Positions 32,989 to 42,249 are shown, numbered from the stretch's first letter. The stretch is DNA of 64,000 nt from Paenibacillus sp. ACRRY (GCF_022346995.1 NZ_JAKRNM010000003.1:1-64000), one strand, 5' to 3'. The notes: a model not told the origin generated them from the sequence alone. Program-made: numbers and translations.

Positions 32989-34050
32989 ATGGAAATCGGA
33001 ATTAGTACCTTTGTAGAGACAAATCCGGATGTGAAAACCGGAGAACTCATAAGTCACGCACAGCGTATTCGTGATGTTGTAGAGGAGATTGTCCTGGCTG
33101 ACGAGGTCGGTCTGGATGTATACGGCGTAGGGGAGCATCATCGTGCCGACTATGCGGCTTCATCCCCGGCGGTGATTTTGGCAGCAGCAGCTTCACAGAC
33201 CAAGCGCATCCGGCTGACCAGTGCCGTAACTGTACTGTCTTCGGATGATCCGGTACGGGTATTTCAGGATTTTGCAACGCTGGACGGCATCTCGAATGGA
33301 CGTGCAGAGATTATGGCGGGCCGGGGTTCGTTTATCGAATCCTTCCCTCTATTCGGCTATGATCTGAATGACTACGACGAGTTATTCGATGAGAAACTCG
33401 ATCTGCTGTTAAAGCTTCGTGATTCGGAAAAAGTAACCTGGGAGGGCAAGCATCGTCCTTCCTTCAATAATCTGGGCATCTACCCGCGCCCGGTACAGGA
33501 GAAGCTGCCGGTATGGATCGGAAGTGGTGGTAATCAGGAATCGGTTGTCCGCGCAGGTCTGCTCGGTCTGCCGCTGGTACTCGCGATTATCGGTGGTCGT
33601 CCGGTTCAATTTGCTCCACTGGTTGAGTTGTACAAAAAAGCTGCAGCTCATGCAGGGCATGATGCTTCCAAACTGACAGTGGCATCACACTCTCACGGTT
33701 TCATCGCGGATACGATGGATGAGGCTGTTGAGAAGTTCTTCCCACCAGCACAGGCTGTCATGAACATACTGGGCCGTGAACGCGGCTGGGGACACTACAG
33801 CCGTGCAACATTTGATGCGGCACGCAGCCTTGAAGGTGCATTGTACGTTGGTGACGTAGAGACGGTGGCTCAAAAGATTATTTACCTGCGCAAGGAAGTT
33901 GGCATCACACGCTTCATGCTGCACACCCCTCTCGGTACGATGCCGCACAATGAGGTGATGAGAGCCATTGAATTGCTTGGTAAAGAGGTCGCTCCAATCG
34001 TTCGTAATGAAATTGCACGTTGGGAAGCGGAGAATGGTGAAGCGCGTTAA
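32989..34050 (+). CDS. LLM-class flavin-dependent oxidoreductase
   Basis: A 353-residue luciferase-like monooxygenase. It follows the LLM_2I7G-type subgroup closely: GISTFVETNPDVKTGELISH, VYGVGEHHRADYAASSPAVI, RLTSAVTVLSSDDPVRVFQD and AEIMAGRGSFIESFPLFGYD. These use reduced flavin (F420 is unlikely in Firmicutes) for oxidation of unknown substrates. GGGAGGAAC precedes ATG 32989. Monocistronic. Confidence 0.92.
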   Translation: MEIGISTFVETNPDVKTGELISHAQRIRDVVEEIVLADEVGLDVYGVGEHHRADYAASSPAVILAAAASQTKRIRLTSAVTVLSSDDPVRVFQDFATLDGISNGRAEIMAGRGSFIESFPLFGYDLNDYDELFDEKLDLLLKLRDSEKVTWEGKHRPSFNNLGIYPRPVQEKLPVWIGSGGNQESVVRAGLLGLPLVLAIIGGRPVQFAPLVELYKKAAAHAGHDASKLTVASHSHGFIADTMDEAVEKFFPPAQAVMNILGRERGWGHYSRATFDAARSLEGALYVGDVETVAQKIIYLRKEVGITRFMLHTPLGTMPHNEVMRAIELLGKEVAPIVRNEIARWEAENGEAR

Positions 34051-34103
34051 TTCTGCTCGCCCATTGAGTAGAGAAATTAGAATATCAGTTGTATTAACGT
34101 AAC

Positions 34104-34154
34104 AAAAGGAGTAGAGGCACAGCATACCAAGCTGGGTCTCCACTCCTTTTTTTG
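34104..34154. terminator. Terminator between the LLM oxidoreductase and the TetR gene
   Basis: AAAAGGAGTAGAG pairs with CTCCACTCCTTTT with one mismatch around a 21-base loop, followed by seven T. The opposite strand also carries a T-run, so it may be bidirectional. Confidence 0.8.
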
Positions 34155-34169
34155 TGTTTCGGACGATCA

Positions 34170-34829
34170 TTATTTATTGGTGTCTGTTCCAAAGAGAGAT
34201 TGAACAATCATAGATAGCGTATGATCATAGAGCTTTTTGGCAGCGGCCTCACTCTCCAAGTGGCCTCCAAGGTACAAATGAATGACACCGTGCAGGGGGG
34301 CCCAGATCATTTGAACGGCAAGCAGGGAATCTTTCTCCTGAAGCATCTCCTGCTTATTTGCAGATTCCACCAAATTAATGAGTTGCTTCATCGCAGTTGC
34401 GGTTCCTTCCAGACTCTCTGCATCCGGTTTGAACTCGGCAAACGATCCGCCAAACATCAGCTGATAGAAGCTGGATTGCGTCATGCCGAAATCCCAGTAG
34501 GCATAGGCGAGTGCACGAAAATGCTGTTGGTATGAAGTTTGCTGCGGCACTACCTCAAAAGACTTAGACAGGAGTATGCACCCCTCCAAATAGAGATATT
34601 TGGCTAGCCCCTCTTTCTTGCCAAAGAGATTATAGATGATCTTGGTGGAGCACTCCATCCGTTCTGCCACTCGTCGTACCGTGACCGCTTCAGGCCCGTG
34701 TTCCTGTAATAGTGCAGCAGCAGCATGCACAATATTTTGTCGTAGATTTTCGGAATGCTGGAGTCTTGCTTCCTGAAAAGTCGTTACTGTATGAATGGAT
34801 TCCTTAGAATTTGATGGGTGATCTTTCAT
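34170..34829 (-). CDS. TetR-family regulator
   Basis: A 219-residue repressor. Residues 28-80 carry the TetR HTH (AALLQEHGPEAVTVRRVAER, CSTKIIYNLFGKKEGL), followed by a helical ligand domain with a TetR_C WHG-type tail (MIWAPLHGVIHLYLGGHLES). It is divergent from an SDR gene. Two copies of a GGAAAC-n-GTTTC element lie between them, one over each promoter region, which fits repression of both. Confidence 0.9.
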   Translation of the reverse strand: MKDHPSNSKESIHTVTTFQEARLQHSENLRQNIVHAAAALLQEHGPEAVTVRRVAERMECSTKIIYNLFGKKEGLAKYLYLEGCILLSKSFEVVPQQTSYQQHFRALAYAYWDFGMTQSSFYQLMFGGSFAEFKPDAESLEGTATAMKQLINLVESANKQEMLQEKDSLLAVQMIWAPLHGVIHLYLGGHLESEAAAKKLYDHTLSMIVQSLFGTDTNK

Positions 34830-34867
34830 TTATGTTCATCCTCGTAGCGTTATATTTGTTTTCTAAT

Positions 34868-34882
34868 GGAAACTGCGTTTCT
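34868..34882. promoter_or_regulatory. TetR operator, tetR-proximal copy
   Basis: GGAAACTGCGTTTCT is a degenerate copy of the perfect element at 34974-34988. Confidence 0.55.
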
Positions 34883-34934
34883 TATGAGTATTCTACTGTT
34901 TTGTGTCTGATATCGTCAATTTTCCGAATGTGAA

Positions 34935-34963
34935 TTGACAGGATTAAAAAATGGAGATACTAT
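34935..34963 (+). promoter_or_regulatory. Promoter of the SDR gene
   Basis: TTGACA and TACTAT with a 17-base spacer; the perfect operator begins about 11 bases after the -10 element. Confidence 0.75.
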
Positions 34964-34973
34964 GTTTTTATTA

Positions 34974-34988
34974 GGAAACAGTGTTTCC
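34974..34988. promoter_or_regulatory. TetR operator, SDR-proximal copy
   Basis: GGAAACAGTGTTTCC is a perfect 15-base odd palindrome covering the expected transcription start of the SDR gene. Confidence 0.7.
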
Positions 34989-35023
34989 AATAAAAAACGA
35001 TTGTATAAAAAGGTGGATGAAAA

Positions 35024-35839
35024 ATGAAAAAGACTCAAAATCAATGGGCACTAATCACTGGAGCTTCCTCGGGTATCGGACAGGCTTTTGCATTGGAAAT
35101 GGCATCAAAGGGAAGTCATGTTGTGCTTGTGGCCAGATCAGAAGCAAAACTGAAGCAACTGGCAGAACGCATAGAACGAACATATAAAGTGAGAGCAGAG
35201 GTCATCGTAGCGGATCTCTCTGAAGTAAATGCACCACAGCAGATCTATGATGAATGTAAAAATCGGGGCATACGGGTGGATACCTTAATCAATAATGCAG
35301 GCTTTGCAACACATGGTTGGTTCGAACAGGTGAACGGCTTACGTCAGCAGGAAGAGATCATGCTTAATGTACTGGCTGTAACTAACATGACCCATCTATT
35401 CCTGCCGGCGATGCTGCAAACGCGCAATGGAACGGTGATTAATGTCTCTTCCACGGCAGCCTTCCAGCCTGATCCGTTTATGGCTGTATACGGCGCAACC
35501 AAATCATTCGTTCTTTCTTTCACAGAGGCATTATACGAAGAGAATAGACAGCGTGGAGTTCGCTTTTTGGCCATATGTCCCGGTGCGACAGAGACGTCTT
35601 TCTTTGATGTTGTAAACGCCGAAGAAGCCTCTGTTGGAAAACGGGATACACCTGAGCATGTGGTAGAAGTGGCGATGAAGGCATTGGAATCGGGTAAGCC
35701 CTATGCTGTGCCGGGTGCATCGAATTACTGGACTGCTCAACTGGCCCGTGTTTTACCACGCAGACAGATCCTGCGCGTGGTTGGAGGGATGTTGACTCCG
35801 CGTCCTCAGAATGGCAAATCACAGAGGGCACGGGCCTGA
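35024..35839 (+). CDS. Short-chain dehydrogenase/reductase (YqjQ/DltE-like)
   Basis: A 271-residue classical SDR: cofactor motif ALITGASSGIGQAFALEM, NNAG in LINNAGFATHG, catalytic Ser in VINVSSTAAFQ and YGATK. Arg after the glycine motif (VVLVARSEAKL) favours NADPH. The substrate is unknown. A TetR-family gene lies divergent and a matching operator covers the promoter, so expression is probably induced by a small ligand. Confidence 0.92.
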   Translation: MKKTQNQWALITGASSGIGQAFALEMASKGSHVVLVARSEAKLKQLAERIERTYKVRAEVIVADLSEVNAPQQIYDECKNRGIRVDTLINNAGFATHGWFEQVNGLRQQEEIMLNVLAVTNMTHLFLPAMLQTRNGTVINVSSTAAFQPDPFMAVYGATKSFVLSFTEALYEENRQRGVRFLAICPGATETSFFDVVNAEEASVGKRDTPEHVVEVAMKALESGKPYAVPGASNYWTAQLARVLPRRQILRVVGGMLTPRPQNGKSQRARA

Positions 35840-35846
35840 AACATAG

Positions 35847-35888
35847 AAAAAACGCTGGCAGCATATATCCTTGCTGTCAGCGTTTATG
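35847..35888. terminator. Terminator between convergent genes
   Basis: AACGCTGGCAGCA pairs with TGCTGTCAGCGTT (one wobble) around an 8-base loop; A and T tracts on both sides allow use in both directions. Confidence 0.85.
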
Positions 35889-36345
35889 TCATAACCATTT
35901 TTATTATGCCATATAAAATGCTGGCTCCTGCTGCACCAAGGGCAATCAGCTGTATTTTCAGGCCTAATCCATCAAAGCTGAATACTTTCGGAAGCAGCCA
36001 GTATAAGCTGATCATTGTCCAGAACGCGTACAAGACTGCTGCAGTTAGCAGCTGTCTCCCGGAGATTTCCCTGATCGCGGAACCCAGCATGCCAGGAAAG
36101 GTTGCATTACCAATCATTTTCAGATTCCAGTAGGAGAGAAGAAAATAAACAAGCACAACACCCATCGTTCCCACGATCATTAGCGTATCCTTGCTCAGCA
36201 GTAAACTGCCAAGAGTCCGGGACCTGTTCTTCATTTCTCCGAAACCGACCAGGAAAAAAATGAATCCTACCACCAGTCCTACACCGGCACCTGCCGTGCA
36301 CAGTGTATGCAGAATGATACCGAGGATGCCCATTGCCCATAACAT
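35884..36345 (-). CDS. Small membrane protein of unknown function
   Basis: A 153-residue protein with four hydrophobic segments (WAMGILGIILHTLCTAGAGV, LMIVGTMGVVLVYFLLSY, LLTAAVLYAFWTMISLYWLL, LIALGAAGASILYGIIKM). GAAGGTGATG precedes ATG 36345, which I prefer over the longer frame from 36381. I do not recognise the family. Confidence 0.75.
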   Translation of the reverse strand: MLWAMGILGIILHTLCTAGAGVGLVVGFIFFLVGFGEMKNRSRTLGSLLLSKDTLMIVGTMGVVLVYFLLSYWNLKMIGNATFPGMLGSAIREISGRQLLTAAVLYAFWTMISLYWLLPKVFSFDGLGLKIQLIALGAAGASILYGIIKMVMT

Positions 36346-36429
36346 GTCATCACCTTCTTCAACAGCCTTACGAATTTCCACCCGCAGAATATACCATGCT
36401 GTCCATTCTACGCCTGAATGTATGGCTCA

Positions 36430-38190
36430 TCAATGAAGGGTCTTCCCTGTTATCAGATTCCCGCTTTTGACCACCGTATAGTGAATGACCTCACCGCTCC
36501 AGAAATGAAAGGCCAGATCAATCTGCCCATTATGCAGTTCACTCAGCCATTCCGGCTGCAGAATCAGTTGATTTGTTTCATAAGAAGGTGCAAATGTAGT
36601 CAGGAATTCTTTGTAAGGAGTCCAGTTCTGCGGAGCAGTAAACTCTCCAGAGGAATAGACGGCTTCCATGGTGGCGAGCTGATCACCATGAAAGAGCGTT
36701 GGTATGGAGAAAGCCTCTGTAGTACCGAATGCATTCTCCAGCTCGGGCTTGGCCGATACGACAAACTTCCATGTCCAGTCTGCGCCTTGATTGAACTTCG
36801 CCGTGATGATGGCCTGTTTGCCGAGCTGGTCGCCCTTGCTAACCATACGGGATAATGCATCTGCTTGGATAACCAAAGTGCTTCCGCTGAATGAATAGTC
36901 TGCGTTAGGTTTCAATGGCTGTTCACCCGCATAGAGCGATACCAGTTTGTTTCCGTTTAACTTGATTGTCAGCTTCGTATCCTGAATAGGCTCACCTTGT
37001 CTCAGATACTGCAGATCCCGATCGCCAACAGCAGAACGACCTGTCCAGCCTGCCTGAATCATCTGGAACAGAGCCGGATCGGACCACACATACGTTTCCC
37101 GGTTTAGATGCTGGCCATTGTCCCACAATATGGACGTGATCTTTTTGTCCTTCAGCTCATGGCCGATAAATTCGAAATATTTTAGCTTCTCGCCCTGTTC
37201 AATAACATCCGTATGTTTATCGAATCCCAGAAGTCCATATTCACCGAGAATGACCGGAATTCCCTGCGTGACGAGTGTCCTGTATATATTGTTAAACGTG
37301 TTGGCAGCATCATTTTTGGTATCGGTATCAAACGTGGTATGCCCTGCAATATTGACGCTAAATGGCCAGTAACCATAGTAATGCACGGTGGCAATCAGGT
37401 TCTTGTCTTTCAGTACAGTGATGCTACGCCTCAGACTGTCCAGCCTAGCCTGTGTCGGTGAACCCTCAAGTGTAGGCAGCAGAAGTGGGCGCTCTTCGTT
37501 ATTGCCACCAGTGCTGCGAATTAGCTTCACAAACGTCGTGTTCAATTCATGCAAAAGGGCAAGCTGCCGTGGCTCATCAATGTTGCTGCCAGCTCCCATG
37601 TCATCCGCCTGAGTGATTCCTCGATTGAAGCGTGGTTCATTCACACTTTCGAACATCAGCCTCAGTGGAGCATCCTTGAATTGATTCGCAATTTGGGTCC
37701 ACACCGCAGTGTAACGAGCAAGTACCTGATCATGATCAGTCTCCAGCTGGCTGATCCAGAGATAAGAATCATGATGGAGATCAAGCACGACGTACAGATT
37801 GGCATCAAATGCCCATCCGATCACTTCCTGAACCCGTGCCATGTAAGAAGGATCTATCTGGTAATCCGGGGCGGCACCAATATGCTGGTCCCAAGTTACA
37901 GGAATTCGGATGCTTTTGAATCCCTGTGCTGCAATGTTCCCGAATAATTCCGGAGTAACGCGCGGATTGCCCCAGTAGGTTTCATCCGGACCTACCGTAT
38001 CGAGTGAATTGCCCAGGTTCCATCCGGGCTGCATCTGATCCACAACCGTTTGCAGTGGGCCAAAAGCGGTCGTTTCATGCTGCCGGGCAAGCTCAGATTG
38101 AGCTGCAGACGCAGGTAATGGCAGCAGGATGAAAAGACAAATGGCGATGCATATCAGTGAAATGGAGATAGGGCGACTAGGTAATTTCAT
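36430..38190 (-). CDS. Secreted GH5 endoglucanase with a C-terminal X2-like module
   Basis: A 586-residue exported enzyme. Signal peptide residues 1-29 (SLICIAICLFILLPLPASAA). The GH5 domain spans about residues 45-370: QPGWNLGNSLDT, SIRIPVTWDQHIG, VVLDLHHDSYLW, the acid/base Glu in FESVNEPRF and the nucleophile Glu in VILGEYGLLGF, a GH5_4-like set. A CBM_X2-type Ig-like module follows (LTIKLNGNKLVSLYAGEQPL to about residue 490), then a short C-terminal domain. It cleaves beta-1,4-glucans outside the cell. Start ATG 38190 with AGGAG. Confidence 0.92.
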   Translation of the reverse strand: MKLPSRPISISLICIAICLFILLPLPASAAQSELARQHETTAFGPLQTVVDQMQPGWNLGNSLDTVGPDETYWGNPRVTPELFGNIAAQGFKSIRIPVTWDQHIGAAPDYQIDPSYMARVQEVIGWAFDANLYVVLDLHHDSYLWISQLETDHDQVLARYTAVWTQIANQFKDAPLRLMFESVNEPRFNRGITQADDMGAGSNIDEPRQLALLHELNTTFVKLIRSTGGNNEERPLLLPTLEGSPTQARLDSLRRSITVLKDKNLIATVHYYGYWPFSVNIAGHTTFDTDTKNDAANTFNNIYRTLVTQGIPVILGEYGLLGFDKHTDVIEQGEKLKYFEFIGHELKDKKITSILWDNGQHLNRETYVWSDPALFQMIQAGWTGRSAVGDRDLQYLRQGEPIQDTKLTIKLNGNKLVSLYAGEQPLKPNADYSFSGSTLVIQADALSRMVSKGDQLGKQAIITAKFNQGADWTWKFVVSAKPELENAFGTTEAFSIPTLFHGDQLATMEAVYSSGEFTAPQNWTPYKEFLTTFAPSYETNQLILQPEWLSELHNGQIDLAFHFWSGEVIHYTVVKSGNLITGKTLH

Positions 38191-38301
38191 GAAGGCTCCT
38201 TTAGCTTGGGTATTCTTATTATGTTTTCGCCCTGTAGATCGACGTAATGCATTATATCAAAAGGAGTATTAGGATGAGCCATGTATTTTTTACCCAACTG
38301 C

Positions 38302-38766
38302 CTATTCGTTCTCGGATTCGTACTTTTCCCGGTGCTGCTTCTTCATTTCAATATAATCCGGGTCAGTCTTGGCAATCTCCCACTGCGCCTTGAATATGGC
38401 TGCGGCTTCCGCTTTCACCTTATCATTCTGATAGGGAAGGATTGAACCGTCCTCTTTCGAATATTTGCGTCCACCTTTATGGTTTGTATATCGTCTGGCT
38501 CGCGTGTACCCCATTTGCAGGAACTTGCGCGCCATATCCATGCCAACGAAATCATCCTTTTTCTTATATTCCAAAAACAGCTCGTAGATCTTCTCCGATG
38601 ATTCGGTCGCGATCTCGGGTGTCTTAAAACGCCAATAGGGCAGAATCTCACTCTTGTAGGGTTCGACCATCAGTACGCCCTGCTCTCCCCGCCCGACGGT
38701 ATATAGTTCGGGGTGTTTGCGCAGATCGAGCTCTTCGTAATTCAGGCTGTAATCGAATTTTTTCAT
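38302..38766 (-). CDS. DUF4385 family protein
   Basis: A 154-residue basic, Tyr-rich protein that I place in DUF4385 by its pattern: FDYSLNYEELDLRKHPELY, VGRGEQGVLMVEPYKSEILP, MDMARKFLQMGYTRARRYTN. A function for the family is not known; it occurs in bacteria and some cyanophages. ATG 38766 directly follows AGGAGGG; the upstream frame to 38820 is likely untranslated. Confidence 0.82.
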   Translation of the reverse strand: MKKFDYSLNYEELDLRKHPELYTVGRGEQGVLMVEPYKSEILPYWRFKTPEIATESSEKIYELFLEYKKKDDFVGMDMARKFLQMGYTRARRYTNHKGGRKYSKEDGSILPYQNDKVKAEAAAIFKAQWEIAKTDPDYIEMKKQHREKYESENE

Positions 38767-38928
38767 CGGTGTGGTCCCTCCTTGAGATAATGATGTATGC
38801 GTATTGCGACGATTGAACATGGGATTTTGTAATAGTAATATATCTTCTACCTCTTTTTACCCCGATTCTTTTGGAACATGCATGGTTAATGGGGGACAAG
38901 AGGAGTAAACCCAAGGAGGGATCATGAT

Positions 38929-39396
38929 ATGGGAATGTCCGGTAGATATCTTGTGGTGACCGACGAGTTGATTGAATCGATCAAGTCAGGCGAGATCAGT
39001 GTGCATGACTGTTCCGTTGATCTGGATATTGATAAAACCTGGCAGATGCTTCAGTTCACCTTAACCGGTAACCTGGTGGACGGAGAGCCGCCTCTTGGAT
39101 ATGTGGTGCCGATGTCAGGGGAACAATATTTGGGGAATTATTCGGACATGGATCTGTTTCTGCTCTCGAACGAACAGGTGCTGGAAGCCTATATGGCTCT
39201 GGAGCAGCTAGACCCTGATGAACGAAAGGCACGTTTTGACCTGGACCAAATGGTTACGGAGGGCGTCTATCCGGTCATGGAAGGCTGGGATGCAGATGAG
39301 ACATTCACAGAGATCGTTCAAGCAATGAATGACGTTCAGGCTCTATATCAGGCAGCTGCAGCCGCCGGGAATGGAATCGTCTTTTATATTTTCTGA
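38929..39396 (+). CDS. DUF1877 (YfbM-like) family protein
   Basis: A 155-residue acidic protein. MGMSGRYLVVTDELIESIKS and the later DIDKTWQMLQFTLTG, PMSGEQYLGNYSDMDLFLLS segments match the YfbM/DUF1877 pattern. No function is known for the family; members are often found among immunity-like or contact-dependent loci, but nothing of that sort is nearby here. Strong AAGGAGGGATC precedes the start. Confidence 0.85.
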   Translation: MGMSGRYLVVTDELIESIKSGEISVHDCSVDLDIDKTWQMLQFTLTGNLVDGEPPLGYVVPMSGEQYLGNYSDMDLFLLSNEQVLEAYMALEQLDPDERKARFDLDQMVTEGVYPVMEGWDADETFTEIVQAMNDVQALYQAAAAAGNGIVFYIF

Positions 39397-39515
39397 AATC
39401 AGTCTAGATTGACTCTTGATGATGTTTGACCTGCTCCGATTCGGGTTATTGATAGAAACAAGGCTAATGCCTTGATGATCATCACGAAAATCCGGTAGAA
39501 GAGAGGGATTGCGAT

Positions 39516-39641
39516 ATGACACAGGACCAGAATGAAGAGAACAAAGCCATTCAAGACGACGAGCCGGATCAATTTGAAACCCCTGTAACAACAGAGGACA
39601 ATGAACCGACTGAAGAGGTTGCCGAGGAAACCAAAGAGTAA
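39516..39641 (+). CDS. Small, highly acidic 41-residue protein
   Basis: ATG 39516 follows GAGAGGGATT and opens a 41-codon frame beginning MTQDQNEENKAIQDDE and ending EEVAEETKE. The composition is almost entirely Glu, Asp, Gln, Thr and Pro with no Cys or hydrophobic core, so it should be disordered. A terminator follows 32 bases later, which supports a real gene. No family is recognised. Confidence 0.6.
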   Translation: MTQDQNEENKAIQDDEPDQFETPVTTEDNEPTEEVAEETKE

Positions 39642-39673
39642 TATACGAGGTCGTCTAAAATAAATTTCTATCC

Positions 39674-39702
39674 AAAGGTCGGACACATTTCCGGCCTTTT
39701 TT
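39674..39702 (+). terminator. Terminator after the small acidic gene
   Basis: AAAGGTCGG and CCGGCCTTT (one wobble) around an 8-base loop with six T. Confidence 0.85.
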
Positions 39703-39789
39703 GGCGTTTTTACGATCCACTGGTTTACAACATTTACCTGATGGCCTCATAATAGGAATGAACCACATTTTTCCTAAGGAGGAGATCGT

Positions 39790-41325
39790 ATCAAAAATCG
39801 AAGGTTAGCCAAGTGGATCGCCGTACCACTCGTTTTGATGATGGTGGCGCTTACGGGATGTCAAGCTGTTGGTGGGGTGGATATTGGTAAAGCCATGGCC
39901 AACAGTACAAACGTAAAATCCGGTGAATCTAAACAGTCCATGCACATTAACATAGAGCCGGCTAAAGAATTTGCTACCGAGAAAGACAACGAAATGATTG
40001 ATCTTATAAATTCCGTATCCCTGGACATTGAAAATGCCAAAGTGAAGGATGCCCAAACGGCATCGATCCAAGGCTCGGTAAGTTTCCAAGGTACTAAACT
40101 GCCTTTCCATCTTTCCATGGACGAAACCCAAATGGTGATTGACCTGGACGGTGCGCAGAAGCCGCTGTACATATCACTCGAGGCTCTGGAAGGCACGCAA
40201 ACACTTCCGATGATGGATACCAAGGCTCTGGAAAAGCAGATCGAGGAGCTCTCTCCCAAATTGCTTTCTTTTGTCCTGAAGCATCTGTCCAATCCGAAAA
40301 ATATCTCCGTTACGCCTGTACAGGAATCGGTTAACGGTGAGTCCCTCAGCCTCTCCAAGCTTCATATGGAGATTACGGGGGAAGAGATTCTTGCCATGGT
40401 TAAGCCATTCCTGACAAGTGTTGCCCAGGATGAGCAAGGACTCAAGGATCTGATTGGAGATCTGTATGAGGTGTTCTATCCACTGCTGACAGCAATCAAC
40501 CAGGTGGAAGAAGTGGACACAGGAGCTATGACCTCCTTAATGCCAGAATCCAAAGAGGCAGCTGTTGCAGCCATGTACCCTATGCTTAAGGCGGGGCTCG
40601 ACGAGCTTCTGGTTAACTATGATCAAGGGTTGAACGAATTGTTGAATGAAGTGCCGGAACTGAAGACAGTATTTGGCACAGATACAACATTTAAGCTCGA
40701 TTTCTATCTCGATGGTAATCTGAATATCCGCAAGCAAAATGCCGAGTTGAAAGTGGCACTGCCAGCCTCCGAGGATCTGCCTTTGCAATCCGTGACTCTA
40801 TACGCAGACAGCGAGCAGTGGAATATCGGTGGAGCGGTAACCGTGGATGCGGTTGATACAACAGGTGGCGTTATCGATCTGATGAAGGAAGACATTACTC
40901 CTGGACAGATGCTGCGCAACTTTGATTCCAATTCCGTCGTGTATCAGCTGCTGAAAGACGAAGCCGGTATCACTCGGAAGAGCATTATGCTGTATCCGGA
41001 AGATGAGATCTATGGCGCCATTACAGTGAAAAATACAACATTCGTTCCTCTGCGTTACCTGTCCGAGGAATTGGATGCTGAGGTGAAATGGACCAAGGGA
41101 TCAGATACCATCGTTGTTATTGACGACATTACAGGCAATGAAATTGTCCTGACTGTGGGTTCCAAGAACGCAACGGTTGCAGGCAAGGAAGTAACCATGG
41201 TTGAATCCGCCTATGTGGGCAAAAACGGGAAGACTTATGTTCCACTGCGCTTCATGGCAGAGTCTCTCGGAGCAACCGTGGATAAGGAAAAAGAAACGGG
41301 TTGGATTTTTATCGATCGGCCTTAA
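39790..41325 (+). CDS. Lipoprotein with C-terminal copper-amine-oxidase-N-like domain; apparent ATC start
   Basis: The reading frame codes for a lipoprotein signal peptide KNRRLAKWIAVPLVLMMVAL followed by TGC, but no ATG, GTG or TTG precedes it: the in-frame stop is at 39775 and the only start-like codon is ATC 39790, exactly 7 bases after AAGGAGG. From there the protein has 511 residues. The middle (40-390) is a helical/beta region of unknown type. The C-terminus is a Cu_amine_oxidN1-type domain (TTFVPLRYLSEELDAEVKW; TYVPLRFMAESLGATVDKE), common in Paenibacillus surface proteins and not itself a copper enzyme. Confidence 0.82.
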   Translation: MKNRRLAKWIAVPLVLMMVALTGCQAVGGVDIGKAMANSTNVKSGESKQSMHINIEPAKEFATEKDNEMIDLINSVSLDIENAKVKDAQTASIQGSVSFQGTKLPFHLSMDETQMVIDLDGAQKPLYISLEALEGTQTLPMMDTKALEKQIEELSPKLLSFVLKHLSNPKNISVTPVQESVNGESLSLSKLHMEITGEEILAMVKPFLTSVAQDEQGLKDLIGDLYEVFYPLLTAINQVEEVDTGAMTSLMPESKEAAVAAMYPMLKAGLDELLVNYDQGLNELLNEVPELKTVFGTDTTFKLDFYLDGNLNIRKQNAELKVALPASEDLPLQSVTLYADSEQWNIGGAVTVDAVDTTGGVIDLMKEDITPGQMLRNFDSNSVVYQLLKDEAGITRKSIMLYPEDEIYGAITVKNTTFVPLRYLSEELDAEVKWTKGSDTIVVIDDITGNEIVLTVGSKNATVAGKEVTMVESAYVGKNGKTYVPLRFMAESLGATVDKEKETGWIFIDRP

Positions 41326-41506
41326 GCTATAACATCTGTACGATATCTGTATGTGAGAGAGGGGATTTCAGAGTATGCCAGATTCCTTGTAATGGTTGAG
41401 AAGAGTACAGCGCGTAAAATTCTGTTAGAACATTAACGGGATACGTGTGTCCTTTTTTACTCATTACGAGGAGCTTCGGCGTTTCTGAAATGATGAAACG
41501 AATCGG

Positions 41507-41536
41507 GGAGTGCCTCTATTGGAGGTGCTCCTTTTT
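41507..41536 (+). terminator. Terminator between the lipoprotein and the GNAT gene
   Basis: GGAGTGCCTC pairs with GAGGTGCTCC (two wobbles) around a 5-base loop, then five T. It ends only 38 bases before the next start. Confidence 0.75.
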
Positions 41537-41574
41537 GTCGTGTCATCCCAAAAAAATCCCCAGAGGTGTTATAT

Positions 41575-42117
41575 ATGAAAAGTCAACTTATTATCCATTG
41601 CCAGAACATTACCCTGCGTCCATTCTCGTTGGGCGACAAGGCCATATTGCGGATGTTTACCCAGCAGCCTGAGATTACAGACATCCTTCCCGATTGGAAG
41701 ATGAACGAGGAACAACTGCATGATTTCCTGCAGTTTGTCGTGGGCAGCTATGACCAGTTTAACCCGGCTGATGTACGTATTATGTTGGCCGTCGAACACA
41801 ACGAGGATCAGCGGATTATCGGCTGGTGTGGCGTTTTTCCGAATGACATGCTGGACAGCAGTGATCGTGAAGTAGCCTACGCCCTCTCCAAGGATTACCG
41901 GAATAGGGGGTACATTACGGAAGCTGTGCACGCCCTGACGACGTATTTGTTCGAGCAAACCCAGCTGAATCGGATTGTTGGCATTGTGAAGCCGTTCAAT
42001 GTACCATCCCGCAAGGTGCTTGAGCGCACAGGATTTCGTTATGTTTCCCGCAGGAGGCTTACCGACGGAGCAGACTATGATTATTTTGAACGGTTCACAG
42101 TGCAGAAAGGTGAATAA
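41575..42117 (+). CDS. GNAT acetyltransferase (RimJ/RimL-like)
   Basis: A 180-residue protein. ITLRPFSLGDKAILRMFTQQ at the start and the acetyl-CoA loop AYALSKDYRNRGYITEAVHA are typical, with the C-terminal NVPSRKVLERTGFRYVSRRR. It resembles N-terminal acetyltransferases of ribosomal proteins or antibiotic-modifying relatives; the substrate is unknown. ATG 41575 follows AGAGGTG. Confidence 0.9.
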   Translation: MKSQLIIHCQNITLRPFSLGDKAILRMFTQQPEITDILPDWKMNEEQLHDFLQFVVGSYDQFNPADVRIMLAVEHNEDQRIIGWCGVFPNDMLDSSDREVAYALSKDYRNRGYITEAVHALTTYLFEQTQLNRIVGIVKPFNVPSRKVLERTGFRYVSRRRLTDGADYDYFERFTVQKGE

Positions 42118-42249
42118 TTCGGCTAATTATGGAAGCATACTAATCTGGTTAATCGGGTTGTCTGCATAGACCTCGGACTTGATTGGAGTAAACAACCAAA
42201 CGGGTACTAAACATGTTGGGTAAGAAATTATCAAAAGGAGGTCAACGTT

